Below are positions 12,962 to 18,889 of a DNA stretch of 20,885 bases, one piece after another (position 1 is the stretch's first letter; each line of letters starts with the position of its first letter). The position numbers and the translations under genes are program-made. The stretch covers positions 1 to 20,885 of the IMG/VR virus record IMGVR_UViG_3300045974_000997; one strand, 5' to 3'. Source of the DNA: a virus. The notes beneath the pieces were generated by a model, which worked only from the letters and a program-made list of their open reading frames with translations, had not been told where the DNA came from and made no database searches.

Positions 12962-12989
12962 TTGCGGACTAACCAAAATCGGTTATTCT
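12962..12989 (+). promoter_or_regulatory. cro promoter with embedded operator, leaderless
   Basis: TTGCGG (12962-12967) and TATTCT (12984-12989) are separated by 16 bp. The operator-like palindrome TAACCAAAATCGGTTA (12970-12985, perfect 5-bp arms TAACC/GGTTA) fills the spacer, so a bound repressor would exclude RNA polymerase. The expected start point is at about 12996, the A of the Cro ATG, giving an mRNA with essentially no leader. Confidence 0.65.
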
Positions 12990-12995
12990 TCGGGC

Positions 12996-13274
12996 ATGCC
13001 TAAAGAAACTGTTACCCAATACCTGTTGCGCCGATTGGATGCCAGTGCTGGTACGCACTCGCGCATTGCCAAGGAAACCGGCGTTGCGCAGGCCACCATA
13101 TCCCGGATCTACCTACGCAAGGTGTCGCCACGGCTGGATATAGCCGAGCCCATCCTGGCGTGGTTTGAAAAGCAGGACCGCGCTGCATGCAAGGCGTCAG
13201 CATCCCGTGTCCCCGTCAAGGCAGGCCGAGTCAGTCGTCGTGCCGTTGCTGCACCCCCGGCCCTCAGTCAATAG
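12996..13274 (+). CDS. Cro-like helix-turn-helix regulator, 92 aa
   Basis: I use the ATG at 12996-12998; the longer frame back to 12891 would read through the operators. Residues about 7-50 form a helix-turn-helix with THSRIAKETGVAQATISRIYLRK as its turn and recognition helix, followed by a helix (AEPILAWFEKQD) and a basic, probably disordered tail. It is divergent from the repressor and first in the rightward operon, which is the place of Cro. Its promoter predicts a leaderless transcript, consistent with the lack of a Shine-Dalgarno. It probably binds the same operators and favours lytic growth. Confidence 0.78.
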   Translation: MPKETVTQYLLRRLDASAGTHSRIAKETGVAQATISRIYLRKVSPRLDIAEPILAWFEKQDRAACKASASRVPVKAGRVSRRAVAAPPALSQ

Positions 13275-13427
13275 CCCAAACAGGCAAACCACGATGACCG
13301 CGGCCTGCGCGATTTCCCAAGCGGTGCGCCCGTTGAGGGGGATTGCCTTGGCGCGGGCACCGGCTGAGAACAAGCACACCGCGCCCCAGGCGACGAGTGC
13401 GAACTGACCCCAAGCCCAATCCACCAC
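13197..13427 (-). CDS. possible two-helix membrane protein antisense to the cro end, 76 aa
   Basis: From a GTG at 13425-13427, with AGGGGG 7 nt upstream, a minus-strand frame encodes two hydrophobic helices (QFALVAWGAVCLFSAGA and AQAAVIVVCLFGLLT). A basic loop separates them (RAKAIPLNGR) and a Cys-rich tail follows. It fills the 166-bp gap between cro and the next plus-strand gene, for which I see no plus-strand gene, and its last 78 bp overlap cro antisense. The clean hairpin-like layout is unusual for a random frame, but the orientation opposes the operon. Uncertain. Confidence 0.35.
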   Translation of the reverse strand: MVDWAWGQFALVAWGAVCLFSAGARAKAIPLNGRTAWEIAQAAVIVVCLFGLLTEGRGCSNGTTTDSACLDGDTGC

Positions 13428-13440
13428 GGAAATACCCCCT
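13275..13440. other. gap between cro and the RHH gene
   Basis: No convincing plus-strand gene, promoter or terminator is seen in these 166 bp; a short Ala/Pro frame (MTAACAIS...) lacks support. The only structured reading is the minus-strand membrane-type frame listed separately. Confidence 0.5.
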
Positions 13441-13683
13441 ATGAGCGAAAACGACCCGATGTTAAGCCGCGCACCAGGAACCAAGACGGAGATTCGCCTG
13501 GAAGTCGAAAAGTCAGAGCTTTCCGTCTTGGACGGGTTTTGCTCTGCGCACGATATTTCTCGCACCTCAGTGATTCGGGACATTTTGAAGGCCTGGTCGG
13601 ATAAGCAATCTCATGTCGCAATTGTTATCTGCCGTGTGGCGGGCATCAATCCGTACCAACCGGAGTCGAACCGGAATGACTAA
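13441..13683 (+). CDS. ribbon-helix-helix (Arc/CopG-like) putative regulator, 80 aa
   Basis: After a short flexible start, residues 15-52 read TEIRLEVEKSELSVLDGFCSAHDISRTSVIRDILKAW. This is a beta-strand followed by two helices separated by a turn with an SRTSVIRD start to the second helix, the pattern of ribbon-helix-helix DNA-binding proteins. Such dimers insert their strand into the major groove. The short C-terminal tail is polar. Only a weak GGAAA lies before the ATG. Lying just behind cro, it could tune early rightward transcription, by position the counterpart of lambda CII, but it is not related in sequence. Confidence 0.65.
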   Translation: MSENDPMLSRAPGTKTEIRLEVEKSELSVLDGFCSAHDISRTSVIRDILKAWSDKQSHVAIVICRVAGINPYQPESNRND

Positions 13684-13722
13684 GAGGACTACTGCACAGA
13701 CGACACAAATGGAGCGTTCGCT

Positions 13723-14037
13723 ATGAGCGTTGACTGGATGGCACACCAGCTTGCAGCGCGCCCGGGCGGTATGCGTTTGGAGATACCCCGCTACAACCCA
13801 CGCCCGCCTGGTGTCATGCGCGAGGACGGTACGGCAAAGGCCATTTACGAAATGCTACAGCGGTTCCCGGGCCGGTACTTCACGTTCGGCGAGGTCATGG
13901 TGCGCATTGGCTGCACCAAGCGCGCAGCTGATTGGGGTTTGCGCTTCCTGAAAGCCCAGCAATTGATCGACTGTTCCACCGATGAGGGCCGCAATGCACG
14001 GTACCTGCGGTACGCATATAGAGGGTCCAAGTCATGA
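13723..14037 (+). CDS. winged-helix-like DNA-binding protein, 104 aa
   Basis: Residues 38-100 carry a winged-helix pattern: helix KAIYEMLQRFPGRYFTFGEVMVRIG, a turn, recognition helix CTKRAADWGLRFLKAQQLID, then a short wing and strand (NARYLRYAYRG). The N-terminal 35 residues are Pro/Arg-rich. A GGAG lies 8 nt before the ATG. Its TGA overlaps the next ATG as ATGA, so the two wHTH genes are coupled. Pairs of such small winged-helix proteins often precede the replication initiator in phages of this group; a role in replication control is likely but inferred. Confidence 0.7.
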   Translation: MSVDWMAHQLAARPGGMRLEIPRYNPRPPGVMREDGTAKAIYEMLQRFPGRYFTFGEVMVRIGCTKRAADWGLRFLKAQQLIDCSTDEGRNARYLRYAYRGSKS

Positions 14038-14333
14038 AAACACGTGTCGCTGATACATCCCTGGCCACATACCGAGCGTTTGACGCAGTGAACTACCTGC
14101 AGCCCAGGGAGTTGGAAGTCATGACGTTGATGCGCCACCCTTCTACAGGGGCACTGACCCGAGAACAGATCGCCAAGCGCCTGAACTGGAAGGAGAGCGC
14201 CGTGTGTGGTCGCTGCAATTCCCTGGTGACGAAGGGGCAACTTGAAGAGTTTGACGGTGGCAGGACCGCCAGCGGGCGCACAGCCAAGTTGTTGCGTGTG
14301 CCAGTGGTGGGGCAGAAGGAGCTATTTCAGTGA
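14034..14333 (+). CDS. winged-helix-like DNA-binding protein, 99 aa
   Basis: Residues about 20-90 show a helix-turn-helix with wing: LQPRELEVMTLMRH, then ALTREQIAKRLNWKESAVCGRCNSLVTKGQLEEF and a basic strand region (ASGRTAKLLRVPV). The order helix, helix, recognition helix, wing fits MarR/replication-type winged helices. It is coupled to the upstream wHTH gene by an ATGA overlap and lies 31 bp before the replication initiator start. I infer a regulator or accessory factor for origin firing or early transcription. Confidence 0.7.
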   Translation: MKTRVADTSLATYRAFDAVNYLQPRELEVMTLMRHPSTGALTREQIAKRLNWKESAVCGRCNSLVTKGQLEEFDGGRTASGRTAKLLRVPVVGQKELFQ

Positions 14334-14364
14334 TGCGCCCATCAATCAGCGGGGAGAGCGCGTA

Positions 14365-15258
14365 GTGTCTATTCAATGGCTGCGGCTATGGCACGACATG
14401 CCGACAGATCCCAAGTTCAGGACCATCGCGCGCCTGTCTGGTGAACCCATTTCATTGGTCATCGCCATGTACATGCACATGCTGGTCGACGGGTCACGAA
14501 ATGTCACGCGCGGTCACGTGACAGTCACGCCCGAGGATTTGGCGTCCGCTTTGGACGTGACAGAGGTCCAAATTCAGGCAGTTATCCACAGCATGGAAGG
14601 CCGTCTTTTGGACAAAGGCTATCTGTCTGGATGGGAAAAACGCCAGGTCAAACGCGAGGACACCGGAAACGAAGAAACGGGCGCCAAGTCCCCCGCTCAG
14701 AGGAAGGCCGAGCAAAGACAGCGTGAAAAAGAGGCCCGCGAACTCGCTGAAAAACAAAAGCAGTCACAGGCGGTCACGCAAAGTCACGATGCGTCACGCA
14801 GTGTCACGACAGATAAAGATAAAGAGGGAGATAAAGATAAAGAGAGTGGGGGAGAGCGCACTCCGGCTGCTGCTGTGGATAACTCAGACCACCCCCCCCA
14901 GATTTCAGATGAATTCAGGAAAGTCCTGAACGCCCGCCCTGACCTGGACCCCGAAAACGTTTGGGCCAACTTCTGGAGCCACTACCCGCCTGAGAAGCGA
15001 ACCCTTCCACGTTGGGCGAAGTGGGTGCAATCCGAGCACACAGGACAGGCTGCAACGCCAGCGAATGACCCGGATACCAAGGCGAATGTCCAAGCGCTTG
15101 CAGCCACAAAGGGCGTGCAGCCATGGGACGAATTGACCGAGACATGGGCCGTCTACAAGGACCGCGTGCGGGCTGCGCCGACCCTTAAACCACCACCGAA
15201 TCGAAACAAATGGATGGAAACATTGGCCGTGAAAAAAGGAGTTGCAAATGCTGCGTGA
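14365..15258 (+). CDS. O-like phage replication initiator
   Basis: The start is a GTG (14365-14367) preceded by GGGGAG 8 nt upstream; the longer frame back to 14242 overlaps the previous gene. The N-terminal 95 residues (IQWLRLWHDMPTDPKFRTIAR..., LASALDVTEVQIQAVIHSM) form a winged-helix domain of the kind at the start of phage replication/O-like proteins. A charged linker follows (about 96-175) and then a C-terminal domain with VWANFWSHYPPEKRTLPRWAKWVQSE, which should recruit the host helicase machinery. The gene contains two groups of GTCACG iterons and an A/T-rich repeat, as in lambda O, where the origin lies inside the gene. The assignment rests on architecture and context. Confidence 0.75.
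   Translation: MSIQWLRLWHDMPTDPKFRTIARLSGEPISLVIAMYMHMLVDGSRNVTRGHVTVTPEDLASALDVTEVQIQAVIHSMEGRLLDKGYLSGWEKRQVKREDTGNEETGAKSPAQRKAEQRQREKEARELAEKQKQSQAVTQSHDASRSVTTDKDKEGDKDKESGGERTPAAAVDNSDHPPQISDEFRKVLNARPDLDPENVWANFWSHYPPEKRTLPRWAKWVQSEHTGQAATPANDPDTKANVQALAATKGVQPWDELTETWAVYKDRVRAAPTLKPPPNRNKWMETLAVKKGVANAA
14491..14530 (+). repeat. upstream iteron group (4 GTCACG)
   Basis: GTCACG occurs at 14493, 14503, 14513 and 14524, spaced 10, 10 and 11 bp, so all copies face the same side of the helix. The third copy is part of the palindrome GTCACGTGAC. A further inverted copy (CGTGAC) is at 14556-14561. The motif may be a second initiator-binding patch of the origin. Confidence 0.75.
14761..14846 (+). 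other. probable replication origin: five iterons plus A/T-rich direct repeats
   Basis: GTCAC(G/A) occurs five times at exactly 10-bp spacing (14763, 14773, 14783, 14793, 14803). Directly after it come two 18-bp direct repeats, AGATAAAGATAAAGAGGG (14811-14828) and AGATAAAGATAAAGAGAG (14829-14846), a strand-biased A/T-rich stretch suited to unwinding. Iterons beside an A/T-rich element inside the initiator gene is the lambda ori layout. Function is inferred from this structure. Confidence 0.75.
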
Positions 15259-15515
15259 TAGCTCAGGAATTCAACGGCTACCGGATGTACGACCCGGCGT
15301 GCCTGCACTGCGGGGCCCGGTTGATCAGGGTTCTTGGTACGCTGCCCATTGCAGTCTCCGAGTGCCAGGCCAGGCGCCGATCCGTTCTGGCCGACTGGAT
15401 GGCAATGGGGCACGAGGAAAAGGATTTGCGGGAGCTGGCAAAGGGCCAGGAACCCTGTATTGGCCAGGTATCCGCCACGGTGTCCGCGGCCCCACCCCGG
15501 ACGAAACGCCGCTGA
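15210..15515 (+). CDS. Cys-rich phage protein after the initiator, 101 aa
   Basis: The N-terminal half holds two Cys pairs, CKCC (about 12-15) and CLHC (about 31-34), probably one zinc site, followed by GARLIRVLGTLPIA. A helix RRRSVLADWMAMGHEEKDLRELAKGQEP comes next, then a basic Ala/Pro tail. This fits small zinc-binding proteins found behind replication genes of such phages. The start overlaps the initiator gene by 49 bp and has no good Shine-Dalgarno; a GTG at 15255 forming a GTGA overlap is an alternative but would lose the first Cys pair. The other frame (15248 to 15562) is also open and has the better ribosome-binding site, see findings. Confidence 0.65.
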   Translation: MDGNIGREKRSCKCCVIAQEFNGYRMYDPACLHCGARLIRVLGTLPIAVSECQARRRSVLADWMAMGHEEKDLRELAKGQEPCIGQVSATVSAAPPRTKRR

Positions 15516-15558
15516 GCTGGGAAGAGGTGCAGCTGGGTTTGGCTTTGGGGGCGCTGCA

Positions 15559-15993
15559 ATGATGCGCATGACCGCCAAAGAGTTTGCGGATAGCCCCTTG
15601 TCCCGCCGCGTATCGCGCGAGCAGGCCTATGCAGCCCGGGCCGAAAAGAAATCCAAGTCGAAGTACGGCAATTTGAAAGTCACCACCGATGACGGGTTGA
15701 CGTTCGATAGCCGCGCGGAGTATCGGCGCTGGCTGCAATTGGTCGTGCTCCAGCAGGCCAAAGAAATCACGCAGTTGCGTCGGCAAGTCGCCTTTGAGCT
15801 CGTGCCAGCGCAGAAGTCACCGGACGGCACCAGCTTGCGCCCGGTCAACTACGTGGCGGATTTCACCTACCTGGACAAGTCCGGGGCCTTTGTGGTCGAG
15901 GATCCAAAGGGCGCTACCACTGCGGAATGGATCATGAAAAAGAAGCTGATGCTGCATGTGCACGGCATTTGGGTGCGGGAGATTCGGTCGTGA
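15559..15993 (+). CDS. DUF1064 phage nuclease-fold protein
   Basis: The 144-aa protein matches DUF1064, a restriction-endonuclease-like fold found in phages. Visible are SKYGNLKVTTDDGLTFDSRAEYRRW with the helix Glu, the QVAFELVP strand, YVADFTYLDKSGAFVVEDPKG with the PD-(D/E)XK-type core (Asp in ADF, Glu-Asp-x-Lys in VEDPKG), and a following KKKLMLHVHG helix. This predicts a metal-dependent DNA nuclease, possibly a structure-specific or Holliday-junction enzyme by position in the nin-like region. Two adjacent ATGs (15559 and 15562) can start it. Its TGA overlaps a GTG as GTGA. Confidence 0.82.
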   Translation: MMRMTAKEFADSPLSRRVSREQAYAARAEKKSKSKYGNLKVTTDDGLTFDSRAEYRRWLQLVVLQQAKEITQLRRQVAFELVPAQKSPDGTSLRPVNYVADFTYLDKSGAFVVEDPKGATTAEWIMKKKLMLHVHGIWVREIRS

Positions 15994-16034
15994 TCGGTAT
16001 TGGTGACGGCCTCGCAATGCGGAGGTATGCGGCC

Positions 16035-16310
16035 ATGGCTAAAGTCATGGCGCTTCGTGAGGCTAACGAAAAGACTGGATTGGATCATTCGGACGCTTTG
16101 AGCGAACTTGTTCTACTGGAGAGCGAATGCAATTTCTCCTGCGTCAAGTGGGATGTGATTCTTCTCATCAACCGGAGTGCTTGCAATGCGTCCATTCGCA
16201 CGAAAAAGCAGCTTTCGAGAGAGTTTTCACTTTACGATGCCAGGCAACAGCTATGCAGAGACTTGGTGCGTTTGGCCGTTTTAGCCCTGGGCGATAAAGA
16301 TCATGGCTAA
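16035..16310 (+). CDS. hypothetical nin-region protein, 91 aa
   Basis: I choose the ATG at 16035-16037 because GGAGG lies 9 nt upstream. A GTG at 15990 (GTGA overlap with the DUF1064 gene) would add 15 residues. The protein is helical (ALREANEKTG, DALSELVLLESECNF, SLYDARQQLCRDLVRLAVLAL) with no motif I recognise. It ends 8 bp inside the small terminase gene. Its place, just before the packaging genes, is where lambda-like phages carry a late-gene regulator, but I see no sequence support for that role. Confidence 0.6.
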   Translation: MAKVMALREANEKTGLDHSDALSELVLLESECNFSCVKWDVILLINRSACNASIRTKKQLSREFSLYDARQQLCRDLVRLAVLALGDKDHG

Positions 16311-16704
16311 ACCCGATGAGCTCACGCCTAAGCAAGCGGCATTCGTGCGCGAGTACCTGGTAGATCACAACGGAACACAGGCCGCAATTCGCGCCGGTTA
16401 CAGCGCAAAGACTGCCGCTTCCCAAGCAGAACGCTTGTTGAGAAATGTTGACATTCGCGCTGCCGTCGATGCCGCCCAGACAAAGATAGCCGAAAAGACC
16501 GAGACGGATGCTGAATGGGTGCGCCGAAGGCTCAAAGAAGAGGCTGACGATTTCAGCGAGTTTTCCAGCCACAGCGCGCGGATAAAGGCCATTGAACTGG
16601 TTGGCAAGATCAACGGCGTGTTCGAGAAAGACAACGAGCAGCAAAAGCCGACCGTCTTCACACGGATTGAACTGGTGGGCGTGAAGCCCAAGGCCCGAGA
16701 GTGA
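16303..16704 (+). CDS. terS: terminase small subunit
   Basis: The 133-aa protein opens with LTPKQAAFVREYLVDHNGTQAAIRAGYSAKTAASQAERLLRNVDIRAAV, the hallmark N-terminal helix-turn-helix of the Terminase_2 family (XtmA/PBSX type), with a helix for oligomerisation after it. It recognises the phage packaging site and presents DNA to the large subunit. The C-terminal 30 residues likely contact the large subunit. The next gene begins at a GTG overlapping this stop as GTGA. Confidence 0.92.
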   Translation: MAKPDELTPKQAAFVREYLVDHNGTQAAIRAGYSAKTAASQAERLLRNVDIRAAVDAAQTKIAEKTETDAEWVRRRLKEEADDFSEFSSHSARIKAIELVGKINGVFEKDNEQQKPTVFTRIELVGVKPKARE

Positions 16705-18026
16705 CCACAGCACAAGTCAGAATGCCCGACAAGCTGGTGGACATCTTCACCGGTGAGGCTGACGTGCGCGGGGCCTATGGCGGTCGTGGATCTGCCAAGA
16801 CGATGACCTTCGCCAAGATGACGGCGATTCGGGCCCTGATGTGGGACCAGGCCGGGCGTGAAGGCGTCATCGTTTGCGGCCGGGAATTCCTGAATTCCAT
16901 TGACGACTCCAGCCTGGCAGAGGTGAAGTCGGCCATCGAGTCCGAGCCCGAGCTACTGGCGCCGCACTTTGAGATTGGCGAGAAGTTCATCCGCACCAAG
17001 AGCAGGCGCATTGCCTACAAGTTCAGCGGCATGGACAAGAAGACGATCAAGTCGATCAAGTCCAAGGCTAAGATCCTGCTGCTGTGGGCGGATGAGGCTG
17101 AGCCCATCACCGACAAGGCCTGGGATGTAGTGATACCCACGCTGCGCCAGGAAGACAGCGAACTGTGGGTAACGTGGAACCCGGCGCGCAAGAGCAGTGC
17201 GACCGACAAGCGCTTTCGCCAGACCAAAGACCCACGAATCAAAGTCACGGAGTGCAACTGGCGGGACAATCCGTGGTTTCCGGCCATCCTGGAGCGCCAG
17301 CGCTTGCGGTGGCAAGAAACAGATCCGGACGGCTATTCCCACATCTGGGAGGGCGCATACGCCACGGCTATCAAGGGCGCTTACTTCACCAAGCAATTAG
17401 CCGCGGCGAAGCTGGAAGGGCGCATTGGGCGCGTGGCGCGCGACCCGAACATGAAGCTGCGGCTGTTCGTGGACATTGGCGGTACCGGCGTCAATGCCGA
17501 TGCCTTCACCATGTGGGGCTCACAGTTCATTGGCCGCGAGGTGCGGGTGCTGAACTACTACGAGGCGGTCGGACAAGAAATCGGCTACCACCTGAACTGG
17601 ATGCGTGAGAACGGCTACGAGGAAAAGAAGACTGAGATTTTCCTGCCGCATGATGGCGCGACACACGACAAGGTGTTTGCCGTGAGCTACCAGTCAGCGT
17701 TTGAGGCTGCAGGCTACACGGTGACGGTGATCCCGAATCAGGGGCGCGGCGCGGCCATGGCGCGGGTGAATGCTGCCCGGCGCATGTTCCCATCGTGCTG
17801 GATCAACGAGGAACCAACATCGGCCGGCGTCGAGGCATTGGGCTGGTATCACGAGAAGTGGGACGAAGAGCGCGACATTGGCCTGGGGCCTGAACATGAC
17901 TGGGCCAGCCACGGGTCGGATGCTTTTGGGCTGTTGGCTATTGTGGCTGAGGATGCAATGCGGCCTGGGATGGGGATCAAGCGGGAGAATACGTTTAAGC
18001 GGCGGGGATCGCCTATGGCGGTATAA
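16701..18026 (+). CDS. terL: terminase large subunit (PBSX type)
   Basis: The 441-aa protein is the packaging motor and headful/site nuclease. The N-terminal ATPase has Walker A GGRGSAKT (27-34), Walker B ILLLWADEAE (125-134) and a coupling motif TWNP (158-161). The C-terminal RNase H-like nuclease has its acidic residues in DIGGTG (Asp258), LPHDG (Asp318) and HGSDAFG (Asp407). These features and the length fit Terminase_3/XtmB proteins. It starts at GTG 16701, coupled to terS. The next gene begins 8 bp after the stop. Confidence 0.95.
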   Translation: MTTAQVRMPDKLVDIFTGEADVRGAYGGRGSAKTMTFAKMTAIRALMWDQAGREGVIVCGREFLNSIDDSSLAEVKSAIESEPELLAPHFEIGEKFIRTKSRRIAYKFSGMDKKTIKSIKSKAKILLLWADEAEPITDKAWDVVIPTLRQEDSELWVTWNPARKSSATDKRFRQTKDPRIKVTECNWRDNPWFPAILERQRLRWQETDPDGYSHIWEGAYATAIKGAYFTKQLAAAKLEGRIGRVARDPNMKLRLFVDIGGTGVNADAFTMWGSQFIGREVRVLNYYEAVGQEIGYHLNWMRENGYEEKKTEIFLPHDGATHDKVFAVSYQSAFEAAGYTVTVIPNQGRGAAMARVNAARRMFPSCWINEEPTSAGVEALGWYHEKWDEERDIGLGPEHDWASHGSDAFGLLAIVAEDAMRPGMGIKRENTFKRRGSPMAV

Positions 18027-18033
18027 ACACATC

Positions 18034-18420
18034 ATGAAAATAGAAGAACTTTCAGGCGAACAGCTGGATTACTGGGTGGCAAAGGCGATTTACAACATAC
18101 CCGGCTACGAGTTCCGACTATGGGGCGAGAACGCAACTACCATCACTCTGTGTAGTCTTAAAACGGGTTTGGATGTGGCGTGGAGTCCGTCTACCAACCC
18201 AGCGCAAGCCTATCCCATCATTGACCAAAACAAAATCAGCGTGATCACGGTGTCCAATGAAGAAGGCGTATGGCTGGCCATGGTTGACGCCTATTGGGAG
18301 AAAGGGGACGGACCTGCGGCGACCCATGAAGCGCGCGGGTCAACGCCATTGATCGCAGCCATGCGCGCCTTTGTTGCAAGTAAGTACGGCAAAGAGGTAC
18401 TAGACCAGATTTCGGTATGA
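18034..18420 (+). CDS. ninX: NinX-like protein (DUF2591)
   Basis: The 128-aa protein matches DUF2591, the NinX family: MKIEELSGEQLDYWVAKA at the N-terminus, the central WSPSTNPAQAYPIIDQNKISV and the C-terminal GSTPLIAAMRAFVASKYGKEV. The family is known from the nin region of lambdoid phages and has no proven function. Here it lies between the large terminase and the portal, an odd location suggestive of a moron. No Shine-Dalgarno is visible at the ATG. Its base composition looks lower in GC than the terminase gene. Confidence 0.85.
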   Translation: MKIEELSGEQLDYWVAKAIYNIPGYEFRLWGENATTITLCSLKTGLDVAWSPSTNPAQAYPIIDQNKISVITVSNEEGVWLAMVDAYWEKGDGPAATHEARGSTPLIAAMRAFVASKYGKEVLDQISV

Positions 18421-18509
18421 CGTGCCAAGCATGGCAGATTGAAGCCTCCCATCAAGGGTTTGGCTCATCGCCGCCAGCCACGGCAATATCAAAGGAACCA
18501 ACACTATGA
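18417..18509 (+). CDS. possible 30-aa ORF bridging two genes
   Basis: The ATG at 18417 overlaps the NinX stop as ATGA, and its TGA (18507-18509) overlaps the ATG of the next gene as ATGA. The double 4-bp overlap fits coupled translation, but the peptide (starting MTCQAWQIEASHQ) is Ser/Pro/Ala-rich without clear structure and has no Shine-Dalgarno. It may only be a chance frame. Confidence 0.3.
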   Translation: MTCQAWQIEASHQGFGSSPPATAISKEPTL

Positions 18510-18790
18510 AAAGTTCTCGTACCCTCGTACTGCTTGCAGCCGTTGCCGGTCTGGCCCTCGCCGTCGCCACTTCCGTCGTAACCAAACTTAAAGTGGTGGC
18601 CGATACGGTCTACACCAGTTGTCGGGCCTTCAAGAACCTGCTTGTGGATGGCTTCATGGTCCTGGCCACTCCCGATGCTGGTAAACCAGAAGCCGTGCCA
18701 TTTGCCCAAGCCAAGGCATTCAAGGCACGCATTGAGAAGCGAGCGCGCCCAGTTATTACCGGTGCGTGGCGAATGTGCCCAAGCATTTAG
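18506..18790 (+). CDS. membrane-anchored or secreted hypothetical protein, 94 aa
   Basis: The N-terminus is typical of a signal peptide or anchor: MKSSR, then a hydrophobic segment LVLLAAVAGLALAVATSVV (7-25), with no lipobox or clear cleavage site. A soluble region follows with two Cys residues and a basic helix (AQAKAFKARIEKRAR). AAAGGA lies 8 nt before the ATG. The gene ends 18 bp before an intrinsic terminator, so it and NinX form a unit that closes before the portal genes, as in phage morons expressed from the prophage. Function unknown. Confidence 0.65.
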   Translation: MKSSRTLVLLAAVAGLALAVATSVVTKLKVVADTVYTSCRAFKNLLVDGFMVLATPDAGKPEAVPFAQAKAFKARIEKRARPVITGAWRMCPSI

Positions 18791-18808
18791 CGCCTAATTG
18801 ACCCTGAG

Positions 18809-18833
18809 AAACCCGCCAAGCGCGGGTTTTTTT
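18809..18833 (+). terminator. intrinsic terminator
   Basis: An 8-bp perfect stem (AAACCCGC at 18809-18816 and GCGGGTTT at 18822-18829) with loop CAAGC is followed by a T run to 18833. It stands after the anchored-protein gene and before the conserved hypothetical. Late transcription must pass it, so an antiterminator is implied if the portal genes share the terminase transcript. Confidence 0.88.
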
Positions 18834-18889
18834 ACGCCCGTCTTCCCGTGGCAAGCATGCGAAAGTCCCCCAGAACTTTGGAGCGGGCT

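Noticed and set aside
14491-14810. CRISPR-like array of GTCACG repeats
   Set aside because: Units are 10 bp without spacers and lie inside a coding gene; iterons explain them better.
15153-15786. Minus-strand frames of 141 and 153 aa
   Set aside because: Antisense to the initiator, Cys-rich and DUF1064 genes; no motifs or ribosome-binding sites.
16168-16713. 181-aa minus-strand frame
   Set aside because: Antisense to the small terminase gene, which has clear family motifs.
17770-18033. N-terminal extension of the NinX frame
   Set aside because: It overlaps terL in another frame; NinX family proteins begin at MKIEELSG, the ATG at 18034.
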